The notes: generated by a model from the sequence alone, not told the origin. Shown: positions 14,001 through 25,325, numbered from the stretch's first letter. The stretch: 64,000 bases of DNA from Blastomussa wellsi (GCA_947652115.1 OX393565.1:26828810-26892809); one strand, 5' to 3'. Translations and numbers: made by a program.

Positions 14001-17000
14001 GACAGCTATTTTTCATGTTATTTCTCCTATATCGTGCTTAGAACTGACCTACTAACATTTGGAGTAGCCGGCACAGTATTCGGATTAGCAGGTGAAATGT
14101 GCCGGTTGCCGGCATATTTTCACAACCCTGTAACACGTCACAACATTTACCCTAGCCCTAGAAAACAATAGAGGTAGCACTTACAGCAGGCCACTGAAAA
14201 TAGAAGTTCCAGAGGGGAAGTGGCTACCACAAAATAAACTGGCAAACCTCAACAAAGGTACAAAATATTTGGGTCATAAAAGTTACAGAGCCTTGCAATT
14301 CCTTACCACACTGTTTTGATGATTAGTCAACTGTCTGACTTTTTCCTCACTCTGTGTTAGTTGGTCTACTTTAGTGCCAAGTTCTCCCTTCACATGCCGA
14401 TATGACTGCTGCAGCTTGGTCAGTTCCGATGTGAGCGATTCTTTATCTGCAGTCCTTATGGGAAACATACATTTACATGCGGTTAATTCAAAGCTCAAAT
14501 ATTCTCTCCCAGCTACATCCTCATCCCCAGAACCAAAAATCCAGATCCACCACAGATCGAGACCTCTGGCCGCCTCCAACACTGGAATTCCAGGATTCAC
14601 AAACTGTCAAATCTGACAAATTTGATTGGCTGAAAATTATAGAACAAGTACTCTGCATGCGGAAAAAATTGGGACCGGTTCAGCAGGTTACTTGATTGTA
14701 TGTCGCTGGTTACTCTGATCATAGCAGTCAGCTCACGACAATAAAGCTTTTAAAACATGTCACAGCAGCCCAGACTTCCAGATGCTGAAGCCTACTTCAA
14801 AACATTTTGAAACCCCTGCTAAAGGACAAAATGACAGATTCAATTTACTCTTCTTGGACATTGACAATAATCATTAAACTCAATACTACAAGTCAAAACT
14901 TACAGTTGTGCTGCTCTCATGGATGCATTTTTCAGTTGAGCATTTTCCTGTATTACATTTCAGAGAAACAGTGAGAAAGGAAACAAAGCATGCTCTATAG
15001 TTTACAGTAAAGACATTGGGCATTATAACATTAGTAAGCAACTTCAATGCACGTTAATTGTCACCACATTGTGTGGTTCCAGAAAATATCCATACCCCCA
15101 CCATGGAGTGAATTGGAAATTCCAGAGGGGTGGGGGGTCAATGTTTGCGGTAACTGTTATCGATCAACACATTTTGAAGTCCATGTTCATGGACAAAAGC
15201 TTACAAGCAGTTTTCTACCAAACGGAATGAAAAGGGATGGATGATTATACATCAAGGTAGTTAAACAAGTGGTTACCAAATATTTTGTCTGATTTAGTTG
15301 AGGAAATCTCTGTATTGTCTGTAACAATTTATTTCGTTTTCAAACCTGTTCCGATTGATTGTTTATCCACAACAGTCATGTTTACAAGAGAAAGTGGCTT
15401 AACATTGAGAACATTTGCACAATTTCTGTTCAAAAGGTTATTTTCCAGAGGGTGTATGCAAAATACTTTTGGAAATTCCGGAGGGGTGGGGGGTTTATTT
15501 TCCTTTGAAAAAATGGAAATTCTGGAGAGGTGGGGGTCTTACCTGAAATTCCCTCCGTGGTGGGGGTATGGATATTTTCTGGAACCACACATTGCATGCT
15601 TTTATGCCAGAATGTATTTGCAGCTAGGGGACTGCTTTAAATTTGTAAATTAATACAGAGTGCTTTTATATTGAGTACTTATTGAGGTAGCAAACACAAA
15701 TGTGTATAAATTTACCTCTTGAAGACGCTGTAGATTGCCCATGGATGATGATTGAACCACATCCTGCAACTGATGCATCTGCGCTTGCAAAGTTTGCACT
15801 TCTAGGGCATGGCTATCATGAGAAGCCTGCATTCGAGCCTGAAGAGCTTGGATCTCTTTGGCCTAAATGGAAAGAAATTTTTTACAGCCAGTTGTATATT
15901 ACATAAGTTTTTGGCCAGTTGCTACATTTACAACGAAAAAGGTATTTTACTGGATAGATAGATAATCTTTATTTCGACACGATCAATTCATCAGCCTATA
16001 AAAAAAAACACATCATATATACTAAAATATTTAGAATTCAAACTATATACTATGGAATAATAAAGCTTGCACACATTACCTGAGCTGTGATTTTGCTGGT
16101 GGCATTAGCTTGCTGGGTTTTCAGTTTCTGTTTCTCCTGCTGAAGATCATCTCTAGAAAATAAAATTATTTTATAAATAATTTCATTTTATGTTCATAAC
16201 TCACGCTTCATAACTCAGACTTGCTGGGCGGCAACTAACAGTTGGACAACGGACAGCGGCTGACCAAAATTTGCTAATGTCTGATTAAATCCTATCTGTG
16301 GTCAGACAGACTGTCTGGGTAATTTTTTATGCCTTCCAAAGCAAACGCCAATGTTTTGCATTGAGAGCTTTGTAGGAGTTCTTTACTGTAACATGCATGC
16401 CGTGTTTGTCTGATCAAAATGGTGTTATTTGCAGCCCTGGACCTGTGACTAAGAATATTGCTACAACCTCTGGAGTCCTGAATACAAGTCCATTACATGT
16501 TTTATACTGTCTTGTGCATTCTATTACTTCACCCTACAACAAAACAGTACCCACTTATACTCCCAGGTAGTGACAAGGAACCAGTTGTACTAACATTTCA
16601 TCTCTGCGTACACCTCTTGTTTAAATCAGGCCTTTAATATACATGTGGCCTCGTGGTAATTAATTCAACTCCCGATTCAGGATTACAAGTTAAAATCGGT
16701 ATGGTGTCTTCACGTATGTCCAGACATTGCCTGCCCACTACTGATTAAATTAAACTTTTATTGTTACTGAGAGGTAGTCCAAGGAAACAAACCTAAACCT
16801 TTAGTTAAACTGTTCTTACCTTAACTCCCTTAACTTATTAGCAGCATTTTGAGACTGTTGACGCTCTGAAAATGCAAATTAAACATGGACTTAACTTTCC
16901 AAAATGAGAAGGGAATTGCAGATCAAGACAAGGCACTGCGGTTGGCTGGGTGACACCAAGCAGGCCTTGAGATGGAACCCACAGAGAAAGCGGAAGAGAC

Positions 17001-20000
17001 AGAGGCCAAGGAACAGCTGGCGACAGTCAATGGGGGGAGAGATGAGAGAAGCAGGCTTCGACTGGCAACAGTTAGAGAGAACGTCACAAGACAGAGAGGG
17101 ACAGAGAGACCTCCTTTAAGAACCTGTGCCTCCCACCGGAGGATGGAGAGACTTCCTTGAGGACCTATGCCTCCCACCAGGGGATGGAGAGACTTCCTTG
17201 AGGGCCTATGCCCCCACCAGGGGATGGAGAGACTTCCTTGAGGACCTATGCCCCCACCAGGGGATGGAGAGACTTCCTTGAGGGCCTATGCCCCCACCAG
17301 GGGATGGAGAGACTTCCTTGAGGACCTATGCCCCCACCAGGGGATGGAGAGACTTCCTTGAGGACCTATGCCTCCCACCAGGGGATGGAGAGACTTCCTT
17401 AAGGGCCTATGCCCCCACCAGGGGATGGAGAGACTTCCTTGAGGACCTATGCCCCCACCAGGGGATGGAGAGACTTCCTTAAGGGCCCATGCCCCCACCA
17501 GGGGATGGAGAGACTTCCTTTAAAGACCTATGCCCCACTGAAGGATGGAGAGACTTCCTTTAAAGACCTATGCCCCACTGAAGGATGGAGAGACTTCCTT
17601 TAAAGACCTATGCCCCACTGAAGGATGGAGAGACTTCCTTTAAAGACCTATGCCCCACTGAAGGATGGAGAGACTTCCTTTAAAGACCTATGCCCCACTG
17701 AAGGATGGAGAGACTTCCTTTAAGGACCTGTGCCTCCCACCAGTAGATGGAGAGATTTCTGTAAGGACTTATGCCCCCAGGGTTCATACTGTTTTGAGCT
17801 TTTGAAATTCCATATTCTTTTCCATGACTTCTCCAAGTTTTCCATGACCTAAATTTGGTAATTTTCTTGAAAATCATCATTTTGGGTACGTTTTTTGTTT
17901 GCAAAAAAACCTAATTTAATAGACATAAGTTTCCATGACTTTCCAGGCCTAGAAAAATAAAATTCTAAAACCCCATTACTTTTTAGGTTTTGCAAGACCT
18001 GTAGAAACCCTGTCCCCACAGGGTGGAAGGATTTCACAAAAAGATTTACAAAGGTTTTTCTACTCAAGTTTTTTAAAGTTATGCATTTGATGCAACCAAC
18101 TCTTGATCTTTTGTAAACTTCTGGTTTCCAAGTGAGCTTTCTATATAAAAAATGTCTGAATGATCAGAAGTAAAAAGTTCACAGAACCTTTCTAACTTTC
18201 GCAACTGATATTCAGAGACAATTCTTTGTCCCATGCGTATAACCACAGAACTACATTTTACACAGCGTCTGCAGCTAAGATCATGGGAATCAAAATACAG
18301 TAGAACTTTTACTGGTGGTTAGCTAGATGTGGGCATGCCAACTTCTGTATTCCATTTGAATTGTAATTAATAAATAACAGTGGCTGATCCAGGTGGGGGA
18401 GGTCAGGGGGTCCGGACCCACCCTTCCCTAACAGAATTTTTATTTTTTACTACTCGTTTGGTGCTGAAAATCTCGCATCGACAGGATTAGGGTTAGATAC
18501 ATTATGCTCGTAAATTTGACCATTATGCTTTTTAGCGTCACCCTAAAAATAATGCCATTATGCCGAAAATTATGCTCAAATCAGACCATTATGCTGGTGT
18601 GATGCTGGCTGAAATTTCTCCCATGAATCCACGGTACCACCCAAATGAGTCCCCAAAGCTTAAACATCTCCCTCGCGACATGACATGTGATTGTTGTCAG
18701 AATGACTGCCAAGCCTGATGGACCTGGTATAACACTGTAAACAGGCAACCAAGCCTGAGAAAGAGCTGAATAATCAGACAGGAGACAAAAAAAATCAAAA
18801 TTCAATATTCTTTCAAAATCGGGAAAATATTAGTTTTGTAGCATTATGCTGAAATTATGCTATAAACTTGGCCAATATGCCGGCATTATGCTTGATGCTC
18901 TGACTATGCCATTATGCCCAAAATTATGCCAGCATAATGTATCTAACCCTAGACAGGATTAATCAACTTTGGACCCCCCTATAAAAAATTCCTGGATCAG
19001 CCCCTGACTAACGTGTGTCTAAGTGTGTGTTACTGACAAAAGACAATTACTCTTAATCAATAACTTATTGCCCCATTTGAGGGATACCAGCTTAACGGCG
19101 ACACTGTATCTCCTCATACCTTCTAATATTTGGTTCTCCTTTTCTTGAAGCTGTTTTTTAAGCAATTCTAAAGCATCGCCCTTTGAGGAAGACTATAATA
19201 AAAAAAACATCAGATCAGCAATGCCTGAAACTAATGGATGGTTAGAAAGTCTGTTAGCAAGATTTTATTGTTAGGCGTACGAACAAAGAGGAAATGAAGA
19301 ATCCCTGGACATACAAGTGAAGTAATGTACGTGAAGGCACAGATCAATAAGATATCTAGTACTGAACATCACGTAATGTTACGATCAACTGAAATCTTCA
19401 GATTTTATATCAACACCCATATTCATTCTTTTCTTTATTTTGTTGTTAGTCACATCATCAGAAAAAATACAGTTTACCTTTTTCCACTGCCCATTTTCTC
19501 CTTGCTTGTTCAACAAAACATCAATCAGAGCTTGAATTTCTGTTGCATTGAGGTTAGAAGATGTCACCATTTCCATGAGATGCTTAGAGCTCACATCCCC
19601 TACAGCATGTGTGGAACAAGCAAATAAAGATTTGAATAAGGAAATACTAATGCATCAAAGTACAGATTTTTGTACAAGTTCTTCTTACACACTATCCACA
19701 CAGTTTGGAAGTTTTTCATGCATCTTCTTCACAGATTACACTGAGTTTACAACTGAACACAACTTGCATAACTTGAATTTCTCACTCATTAGAGAACATG
19801 AAGTCAGAGAAGGAGCCACAATCCACAGGTGCACGAACGCCTGACAATTAACATAAATTCCTCTGATTTCTCTACTGAACATTCATGTAATAAATTTTGT
19901 GTGGCTGCAGTTTATTACTGTTGTTTAAATCAATCTCTCCTCCTATCCTTCACTGGTGTTGCTAGCTAAACAGCAAAGCAAGCATTTGAATTGGAGGATG

Positions 20001-23000
20001 AATTCAGCTCTCTCTTAAAGTGCCTATGAAGTGAATTTTTTGTGTTTTGTTTTAAAATTTACTTTATGAAATTCGCGATTCCAGAGTTTGAGACCTCTGG
20101 GATTAAAAGTAACGATTTAACAGACATCTCTGTAAGATGGATGTCCATTGACATTTAAATTGGCCTTTCTGAACTCGTTTGAAAGTAAAAACGAGGTTAG
20201 AAAGGCTAATTTAAATGACTACAAAAGAATTGAAAATTGGCAGTTATTTATGAAAGAGGTCTATTCTTTACCATACAGACAACTGGTGCAGCAGGCCGCT
20301 ACCAGTCATTTTGTTCAGTCATTTTACTGTATCAAAACTGTCTAAAAGCCAAACTCCTCTCGAAGACGGGCAACTGGTGTTGGTCCCTGTGCGCTGTTTC
20401 TCAGTCATATCTAAACACGCAATTATTTCTTTTTTTGAGAAACACCCAAATGTACAGAACCAAACTTCCAATATTTATTTAAAAATTAAATATAATGTAA
20501 TTACACCACCAGTACTCCAGAGTGGTGTTATTGTCAAGGTACATTTACTGCTATGTATTAGAATTGAGTATCAGTTTTTCTTAGCCTACGTTGTATTGCC
20601 TGGTTTTGGTGAACCATAAATGAATGAATGTAACTGTAACAAAAACAAAAAATATGTGGTAACCCCTTTGAATGGGGGCGCTTATTGGAATAGGGGTGCT
20701 TATTAACATAAACCCCTTTGAAGGTGAGCGTGCATTAGAAAAGAGGCACTTATTGGAATAAGGGCACTTAATCTAATTTTACGGTAACTTTTCAAAAATC
20801 AAAAACGCACACAATTAACAGCTCTCAGTGTACTATTTTTGAAATTATGCAAAGTACATGTAACAGCTGCACCATGTGCACATACAGGTATTGTGTCACT
20901 TACTGTCTTGTCTGTACAAAAAATCAACATCCGTCGACAAGTGGGCTATTGATGTTATAGTATTGAAATTTATGAGAGAATAACAAACGCAATGGATTTC
21001 CCTCCCCACATACCCGCAAACTTAATAAAAATAAGTTTATGAAATGGCAAACAAATCAGTCACAAGTTCTAGTATTAACAAGAAAGCCTCAACAAGCATG
21101 TGGAATATTTTTGGTTTGCCAAGGTTACCATTCATGTTTTTGTATTAATTGATTGATTGTTTATTGTCCAGAAATTCCAAGTAAACTCAGAAGAAACTAC
21201 CTTGAACCTTACAGGGAAGATATCAGTGATGTCACCCATTGTCGTTTATGTGCCAACCAGAAAACTATTGCCTAGTGAAACAAAGAGCTCTTTTGTTTAA
21301 CTTGTTGGCTATTTAAATAACAAAAACAATGTTTGTAAACAAATATCTTCCCTATAAAATCAATTGTCACAAAAGAAATTATTTCAATAATTAACATTTG
21401 GAACATCCATTCAATACAAGAATATAAATGAAAAATATATGTTAACATCTCATCAACAGTGGTTTTTAATTAGTTTGAAGTCAAACAAATTAATTAAAGG
21501 CAATTTTCATTTTCATTTTCTCCAGCAAAAAATACTTAAATTTAAAATCACTGTAAATTGGAACTTTCTAAAATTTTTAAAATCTTTAAAACGTTTTAAA
21601 CAAGAACACATCGATACACATTCACCTGAATAAACCGAGGAGAAAATATTCATTATTCATGGTATAAACTTACGCAATATAATCATTATGCATTTTTGAG
21701 TTGTAAAACACTGTGTATTAAAACTAATTAATTTTCCATTGCAAAATTATGAAAAGTTGTTCATCGTTTGCTTCGAAACCAACACACCAAACAGGCTAAT
21801 CAACACTTGTTATCTTGTGTATCAAAATAGCGGGATAGAGAATTTATCATTCACACATGTAAAATATCAAGCGAGATCAGCTCCAAGAGCCTTGTCAATT
21901 CCGGGATTTCGAAAGTAATGAAAGTTGCATAATATAATTATATTTTTTTCAGGCTCGTCTCAACATTTTAAGTCGTTTTACAAAACAAAGGCTACTTGTG
22001 CATGCATAGATATTTTTTTTAATATTCACTGCTACTAAACATAAATACCACAGCGAAACAATCCACCATTTCGATTGAATAATTTATACATTCAAATACA
22101 GCGATTTTAGAGATACTTTCCTTTAATTCCCGAGTTCTCGCGATCTAGTAAATTTACACAATCATTTGACCGATCTTCGCCCATTTTAATACATATCTGT
22201 AATTAGCTCCCAGCTTCCTTACCACAATTTTTTACGATCTGCCACGTTGACTTTTCATGATCCGCTGAAGTGTACAACTTTGATTTAAATTCAGACTATC
22301 GACCATTTTAAAAGAGATTCTTTACTTCCGTGGCGAGTGATCGCTGTAAAAGTTATTAACGCTTATGAAATGGATTCTTTTTGCTACTTTACAACATACA
22401 ACAAGCTTCTGGAAATAAGATGGAAATATAATACGATAATTTGCCTGCTGCAGTCAAATCAGAGCTCACCTTGTTGAATAGGACCCTTATCTTTCGTTAT
22501 TTTCGTTTTGCTCTTGGATTTCTTGCCTGAAGGCGCTGCTCCATTGCTTTCCGGAAATTTTTGTTCCTCAGTTTCGAAATCTTCCGGTTTCTCCGGCTCA
22601 CTTTCTACCGTAGGAGCAACATCAACTTCAGTAACAGCCTCCTCCACATCCTCACGTGGTTTTTCGGAAATTGCATGGCGCTCGGTAACAGAACTTCCTT
22701 CTTCTTTTGGTACATTTTTCTTTGACTTCTTCTTCCCTTTTACAGTACCAGAGCTTGGCTTCTCCTCAGCCACAGGCACTTTCTCCTCGCTCTCTATTCC
22801 AGGGCGATACTCGTCTGATGGAGGAAAACCTTCATCGTCCAAGTTTGTCGCGCTCGACTCGATCGTTTCTTCGACTTGAGGCGAGGAAATTTCCTCCAAG
22901 ACCTCTCCATCATCCGAATACTTCTTCTTGCCCTTCCCTAATTTCTTCCGTTGCTTTGCGGGTTTTGCAGAAGCGGTGCGCGACAAATAAGCCTCTTGTT

Positions 23001-23133
23001 CAGAACGCTGCGCCGCCAGAACATCCTCGAATTTTTCATCGCGAGTTACAAACAGAAGTAGGAGAAGTGCAGAAAGAACGAGCGCTACAACGACGGCAAT
23101 AATTGCCAGAGTTATAGGATCGAGGGTTTGCAT
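231..23133 (-). CDS. RRBP1/KTN1-like: Kinectin/RRBP1 (p180)-like ER coiled-coil protein, 3' part beyond left edge
   Basis: Vertebrate kinectin and p180 are ER membrane proteins linked to ribosome, microtubule and kinesin binding. Exons read on the minus strand, all phase-consistent: 23133-22470, 19599-19478, 19192-19120, 16865-16820, 16152-16080, 15862-15716, 14947-14904, 14454-14307, 13744-13424, 12349-12266, 10253-10210, 9633-9522, 8735-8640, 7629-7592, 7205-7094, 6642-6547, 6066-6022, 5919-5872, 5392-5327, 5199-5104, 4802-4710, 3836-3366, 2451-2371, 1846-1811, 1022-984, 906-811, 284-231. They give 1115 codons and no stop, so the gene continues leftwards. Residues 8-30 form a membrane anchor, followed by a Lys-rich basic stretch and an acidic linker. 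Family signatures are SSKGxxLELLxxQLQEKE (exon 3), LREKNWKAM (exons 13 and 16), [12 protein letters not shown] (exon 19) and a C-terminal heptad coiled coil. The LREKNWKAM module is duplicated. One invertebrate gene may correspond to both vertebrate paralogues, so the symbol is tentative. Confidence 0.88.
340..757. mobile_element. MITE family A, copy 1 (TIR AAGGGCCCCAGTCAGCC)
   Basis: The left end reads AAGGGCCCCAGTCAGCC and the right end is its exact reverse complement. The element is about 418 bp, holds a (CAT)n/(CCA)n microsatellite near 400-434, and encodes nothing. The internal sequence next to the right end resembles copy 2 at 7778-8005. It sits in a kinectin-like intron. Confidence 0.75.
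1065..1260 (-). repeat. tRNA-derived SINE fragment
   Basis: On the minus strand, 1200-1260 has a tRNA-like head with the B-box-like GGGTTCAAGTCCC, followed by non-tRNA body sequence down to about 1065. The acceptor stem cannot be paired, so this is a SINE rather than a tRNA gene. It lies just upstream of kinectin-like exon 25. Confidence 0.5.
1548..1640 (-). repeat. tRNA-derived SINE head
   Basis: The minus strand contains an A-box-like TAGCTCAGTTAGTAGAG and a B-box GGTTCGAGTCC at tRNA-like spacing. The 5' and 3' ends do not form an acceptor stem. It is best read as the promoter-bearing head of a SINE inserted in a kinectin-like intron. Confidence 0.6.
3069..3165. repeat. Inverted repeat (short MITE-like)
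   Basis: Two arms, around GTTGGATACGAGATGGT and ACCATCTCATATCCAAC, face each other about 35 bp apart. It is non-coding and intronic. Confidence 0.5.
5580..5840. mobile_element. MITE family B, copy 1 (TIR core TGTGGCCACCCAACAAAC)
   Basis: The terminal inverted repeats run about 40 bp from each end and share CCTTAGTGTGGCCACCCAAC. The element is about 261 bp and lies between kinectin-like exons 18 and 19. A second copy at 62059-62262 shares both ends. Confidence 0.8.
7778..8005. mobile_element. MITE family A, copy 2
   Basis: The left end AAGGGCCCTAGCCAGCC and right end GGCTGACTAGGGCCCTT are inverted copies with one mismatch. At 228 bp it is shorter than copy 1 and lacks the CAT microsatellite. 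It lies between exons 13 and 14 of the kinectin-like gene. Confidence 0.75.
9930..10082. repeat. Dispersed repeat, copy 1 (about 140 bp)
   Basis: This stretch, from CCGGTTACTC... to ACATTTTGAAACCCCTG, has a clear relative in the same orientation at 14675-14818. Both lie in kinectin-like introns and neither codes. Confidence 0.55.
10338..11852 (+). mobile_element. 5'-truncated non-LTR retrotransposon, reverse transcriptase ORF
   Basis: The frame opens at 10338, after an in-frame stop, and runs to 11852; the first Met is at 10446. RT motifs are in order: [12 protein letters not shown] (fingers), [18 protein letters not shown] (first catalytic Asp), [10 protein letters not shown], and the catalytic box FADDLALL. 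A basic C-terminal region ([14 protein letters not shown]) follows. The endonuclease domain is missing, so the copy is 5'-truncated and cannot be autonomous. A short TAAG tandem at 11847-11866 marks the 3' end. It lies antisense in the intron between kinectin-like exons 10 and 11. The open frame is intact from the truncation point, which suggests a fairly recent insertion. The exact clade was not assigned. Confidence 0.9.
11990..12118. repeat. Two-copy tandem duplication, about 62-bp unit
   Basis: Two near-identical units begin AGAATATTGCTTCTCCC and end GTAGAAAACC, at about 11994-12056 and 12057-12118. They are intronic and non-coding. Confidence 0.7.
12526..12940. mobile_element. Putative hAT-like MITE
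   Basis: The left end GGTTCATACAGACC and right end GGCCTGTGCAAACC are imperfect inverted copies. The interior has phrases such as AAGGACTTTTCAAGGAATT. No coding sequence or clear target-site duplication was found. Confidence 0.4.
14675..14818. repeat. Dispersed repeat, copy 2 (about 140 bp)
   Basis: It matches 9930-10082 over phrases such as GGTTACTCTG.TCATAGCA and CTTCAAAACATTTTGAAACC. It is an intronic, non-coding direct repeat. Confidence 0.55.
15068..15592. mobile_element. MITE/DNA transposon with 33-bp inverted ends
   Basis: Ends TGTGTGGTTCCAGAAAATAT... and ...ATATTTTCTGGAACCACACA are inverted copies that continue through a CCATACCCCCACC stretch. The interior repeats GGAAATTCCAGAGGGGTGGGG-like units. 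It lies between kinectin-like exons 6 and 7 and has no transposase frame. Confidence 0.8.
16903..17118 (+). mobile_element. LINE C-terminal fragment
   Basis: The frame encodes [21 protein letters not shown] and then [18 protein letters not shown]. This aligns with the tail of the LINE at 10338-11852 ([31 protein letters not shown]). The RT and endonuclease regions are absent, so it is a severely 5'-truncated copy of a related element. It continues directly into the 40-bp minisatellite. Confidence 0.8.
17100..17765 (+). repeat. 40-bp minisatellite derived from a LINE 3' coding end, about 16 copies
   Basis: The unit GGATGGAGAGACTTCCTT... repeats every 40 or 41 bp. Two subtypes form separate blocks: a left block containing GCCCCCACCAGG and a right block containing GCCCCACTGAA. 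At least five right-block units (17521-17720) are identical. Read in the LINE frame, each unit resembles the last codons of the upstream LINE ([13 protein letters not shown] against [13 protein letters not shown]). Forty is not a multiple of three, so the frame rotates and any encoded peptide is incidental. Confidence 0.9.
17777..18013. mobile_element. Putative hAT-like MITE
   Basis: The left end CAGGGTTCATACTG and right end CTGTAGAAACCCTG start and end with inverted CAGGGTT. It is intronic and non-coding. No matching 8-bp duplication was seen, so this is tentative. Confidence 0.4.
18378..19006. mobile_element. hAT-like MITE (outer) interrupted by a second MITE
   Basis: The ends CAGTGGCTGATCCAGG and CCTGGATCAGCCCCTG are 16-bp inverted repeats with one mismatch, of the CAG(G/T)G type seen in hAT elements. 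The interior is split by the insertion at 18488-18951. Confidence 0.75.
18488..18951. mobile_element. hAT-type MITE with perfect 8-bp TSD, nested in the outer element
   Basis: Termini TAGGGTTAGATACATTATGC and GCATAATGTATCTAACCCTA are perfect inverted repeats. GACAGGAT flanks both sides (18480-18487 and 18952-18959). An 8-bp target duplication with a TAGGG terminus fits the hAT superfamily. The 464-bp interior repeats ATTATGC words and does not code. Confidence 0.88.
20600..22460. other. Intron 1 of the kinectin-like gene, no gene seen
   Basis: The first intron spans 19600-22469 and is AT-rich. Around 20645-20780 there is a short degenerate repeat built on phrases such as GCTTATTGGAATA and CCCCTTTGAA. 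The short open frames here have no recognisable domain or splice context. I see nothing else that I can support. Confidence 0.5.
22470..23133 (-). CDS. Kinectin/RRBP1-like exon 1: ER anchor and basic linker
   Basis: This is the start exon of the long minus-strand gene. The chosen ATG at 23131-23133 is followed by seven residues and then a run of hydrophobic residues ([20 protein letters not shown]), a typical signal anchor. Next come a Lys/Arg-rich segment (about residues 57-71) and an acidic, Ser/Glu-rich region with further Lys clusters, as in vertebrate p180 and kinectin. The exon ends in phase 1 at a consensus GTGAGC donor. The tandem decapeptide ribosome-binding repeats of mammalian p180 are not seen in this exon. 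Confidence 0.88.
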
Positions 23134-25325
23134 CTTGATGCTCCAAAGAGCCTTTCAGCAAGGGCAAAAACCGCTCAGTTTCAGCTCAAAGCTAAAACCT
23201 TTTCTCAGGAAATAAATGAACAGACTTTCAGGAACAGAAAAAGTTCAAGAAAAGTTCAACCCAAACATCGAGCATGCGTGCAATATTGATTGACACGTGA
23301 AAAGGTCTTGGCCAATGGGCATTCAGCACGCCACCGGAAGTACGCAACGATCAGCTGTGCAGACAATCTGAAAAATATATTATTATTTGTAACCACAACA
23401 AACTGTACGATGAGGAATACACAAATTGGGATTTTTTAAAAGGTGTATTTTTGCGTTTGAATTGGTTATTTGGCACATTTGGAAGACGTTTTGTAAAAAA
23501 AAAAGGAATTTGCCTCGGTCTGGCTTACAAAATCTACCGCACTCAATTAATTCAAGCAGTGAAATTTGAAATTAATTCAATTTCGAGCCTTCTTTGGGTT
23601 TCTTTTGAACTAAATTCACAAAAATCCTGTTATGAGAGAGAATTTCTTTTTTAAAAAATTAAAGGCATGTCTTGATCAAGATGCCCGTCTAATAAAGCCG
23701 GAAATCCGGTGTGCCTGGTGAAATCGAGAAGACCACACCGCATTTTTGGAAAAAAAAAACAACTAAAGGAACACAAGACATCGAAGATCAAAGCGTTTCA
23801 TGCTTACAGATCTACTGAATTATAGCTTAGCACAAATAGTGTTTGTTTGCGCCAGCTTGTAGGCTCAATGACCTCAACATGTTCAGTACGGACTTCAGGT
23901 TTCTGCTTTGTATTACACGCGAATGTAATAGTAAAGAACTTTTCTGGAAACAGCTGACCGCTGGGACTTCGACTGTCGGAAATTCCATGTCGCTCGTCCT
24001 ACATCGACTCACGCTTCCAAGTTCAGGTAACAACCGGCTGGAAACCGTTGCAGTTCTTCTCTGGGTAGACTGGAAGCAGAAGAATCGAACATTAAAATAG
24101 TGCGCACATTTTTTATTAGGAAAGCAATAAAAAAGAAGTACTACGCGAGGTAGCTCTTAAAATGTATTTGTTAAACACTCCAAAGCATAAACCGGATATT
24201 TCCCTATTTTTTCTTCAAGAAGGACAAACCTCGTAGGTCACAAAGGAGACATTGGCCGTTCCCGCATTGCGCAGGGAACTGGGGCGAGTTTCAAATTTTT
24301 ACCAAACGAAAAACTGACCCCACCACATGATAGATCACGTTGAGATTAGTCATTTGACGAAATTTGGTACTTTTCAGAACAGAGACCAAATTGTGGACTT
24401 TGAAACATGGTTCAAAATCCATACAAACGTCTCTAATTTCGAAACGGTTTTGTGACAACTGTAAAATCCCGTTATTGGCCTACTATCTGGAAGAAGTTGC
24501 TATGAAAATCACTTTGTTTGGCCATTTTCAAGAGTATTACAAGAAATTATAAAAAATTTTAAGAGTTTATACGGTTGTAGGGGTCGCTGTCGGACATTTA
24601 GAAGAACTGATCATGAACACAGTTACATCTTTGTATTGTCCGTTGGCCCTTTCTAAAATACACAGGGTTCACTAACATTTAGAGACGTTTAAGACGAAAT
24701 CCGTTAGGACTTCGAGAATTCATTGGACAAAATTATGTACCAAAATGATTTACACCTTATTGCAAGCTTTTGTGTTACTACTTCTAATATATTATCAAGA
24801 GAAATGTTTTCTAACAACACCAAACATCGAAAACAAAATTCGAAGTTCCACTGAATTCCACTGAATCGCTTAAAAGATGTGAGTTTTTTCCTATAGCTTG
24901 CGAGCTTTGAAATTCATTTTCTCAGTCTCTGATAAGAAATTGTTGTACCAAAATGATTTACACCTTATTGCAAACTTTTGAGTTACTGCTTCAAATATCT
25001 TATCAAAAGAAATCTTTTCTAACAACACCAAACATCGAAAACAAATTTCGAAGTTCCACGATAATTCCACTGAATCGCTTCAAGACGATTTTACAAAATG
25101 GCTACACGTTAGATTTTGCCTACAGTTTGTGATCTTTAAAATTCCTTTTCTCGGGCTCTGATAAGAAATTGTTCTCGGTGTTAGCACAAATAATTACTTA
25201 AATCTTTACCTTTTATTAAGGGTAAAAAATAACGCAATATGATTTAAATTATTCTGGCACTCGATCTTTGTCCAACTTAAATAAATATTACTCAACTTCC
25301 TGATGGATTCCGTGTCCATGACTTA
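23134..25325. other. Upstream region of the kinectin-like gene, no gene seen
   Basis: The first few hundred bases upstream of the ATG at 23133 should hold the promoter and 5' UTR, but I see no definite core element. The remainder is AT-rich, with short uninformative open frames and a roughly 209-bp tandem duplication at 24734-25170. Confidence 0.45.
24734..25170. repeat. Tandem duplication, about 209-bp period, two copies
   Basis: TGTACCAAAATGATTTACACC starts each unit (24734 and 24943). Both units share CTAACAACACCAAACATCGA and end near CTGATAAGAAATTGTT. The copies differ by scattered substitutions and small indels. Confidence 0.8.

Noticed and set aside
17288..17603. Open frames encoding a repetitive Gly/Glu/Leu peptide
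   Set aside because: They are by-products of the 40-bp minisatellite. Because 40 is not a multiple of three, all three frames stay open for a while on both strands.
17100..17765. Regularly spaced repeats that could suggest a CRISPR array
   Set aside because: The units are directly adjacent with no variable spacers, derive from a LINE end, and lie in an animal intron.
20148..20619. Overlapping small plus-strand frames in kinectin-like intron 1
   Set aside because: No domain, no supporting splice sites, and they lie within a long intron of a well-supported gene on the other strand.
22508..23102. Two plus-strand open frames over the first kinectin-like exon
   Set aside because: They are antisense shadows of a real exon with strong coding features on the minus strand.
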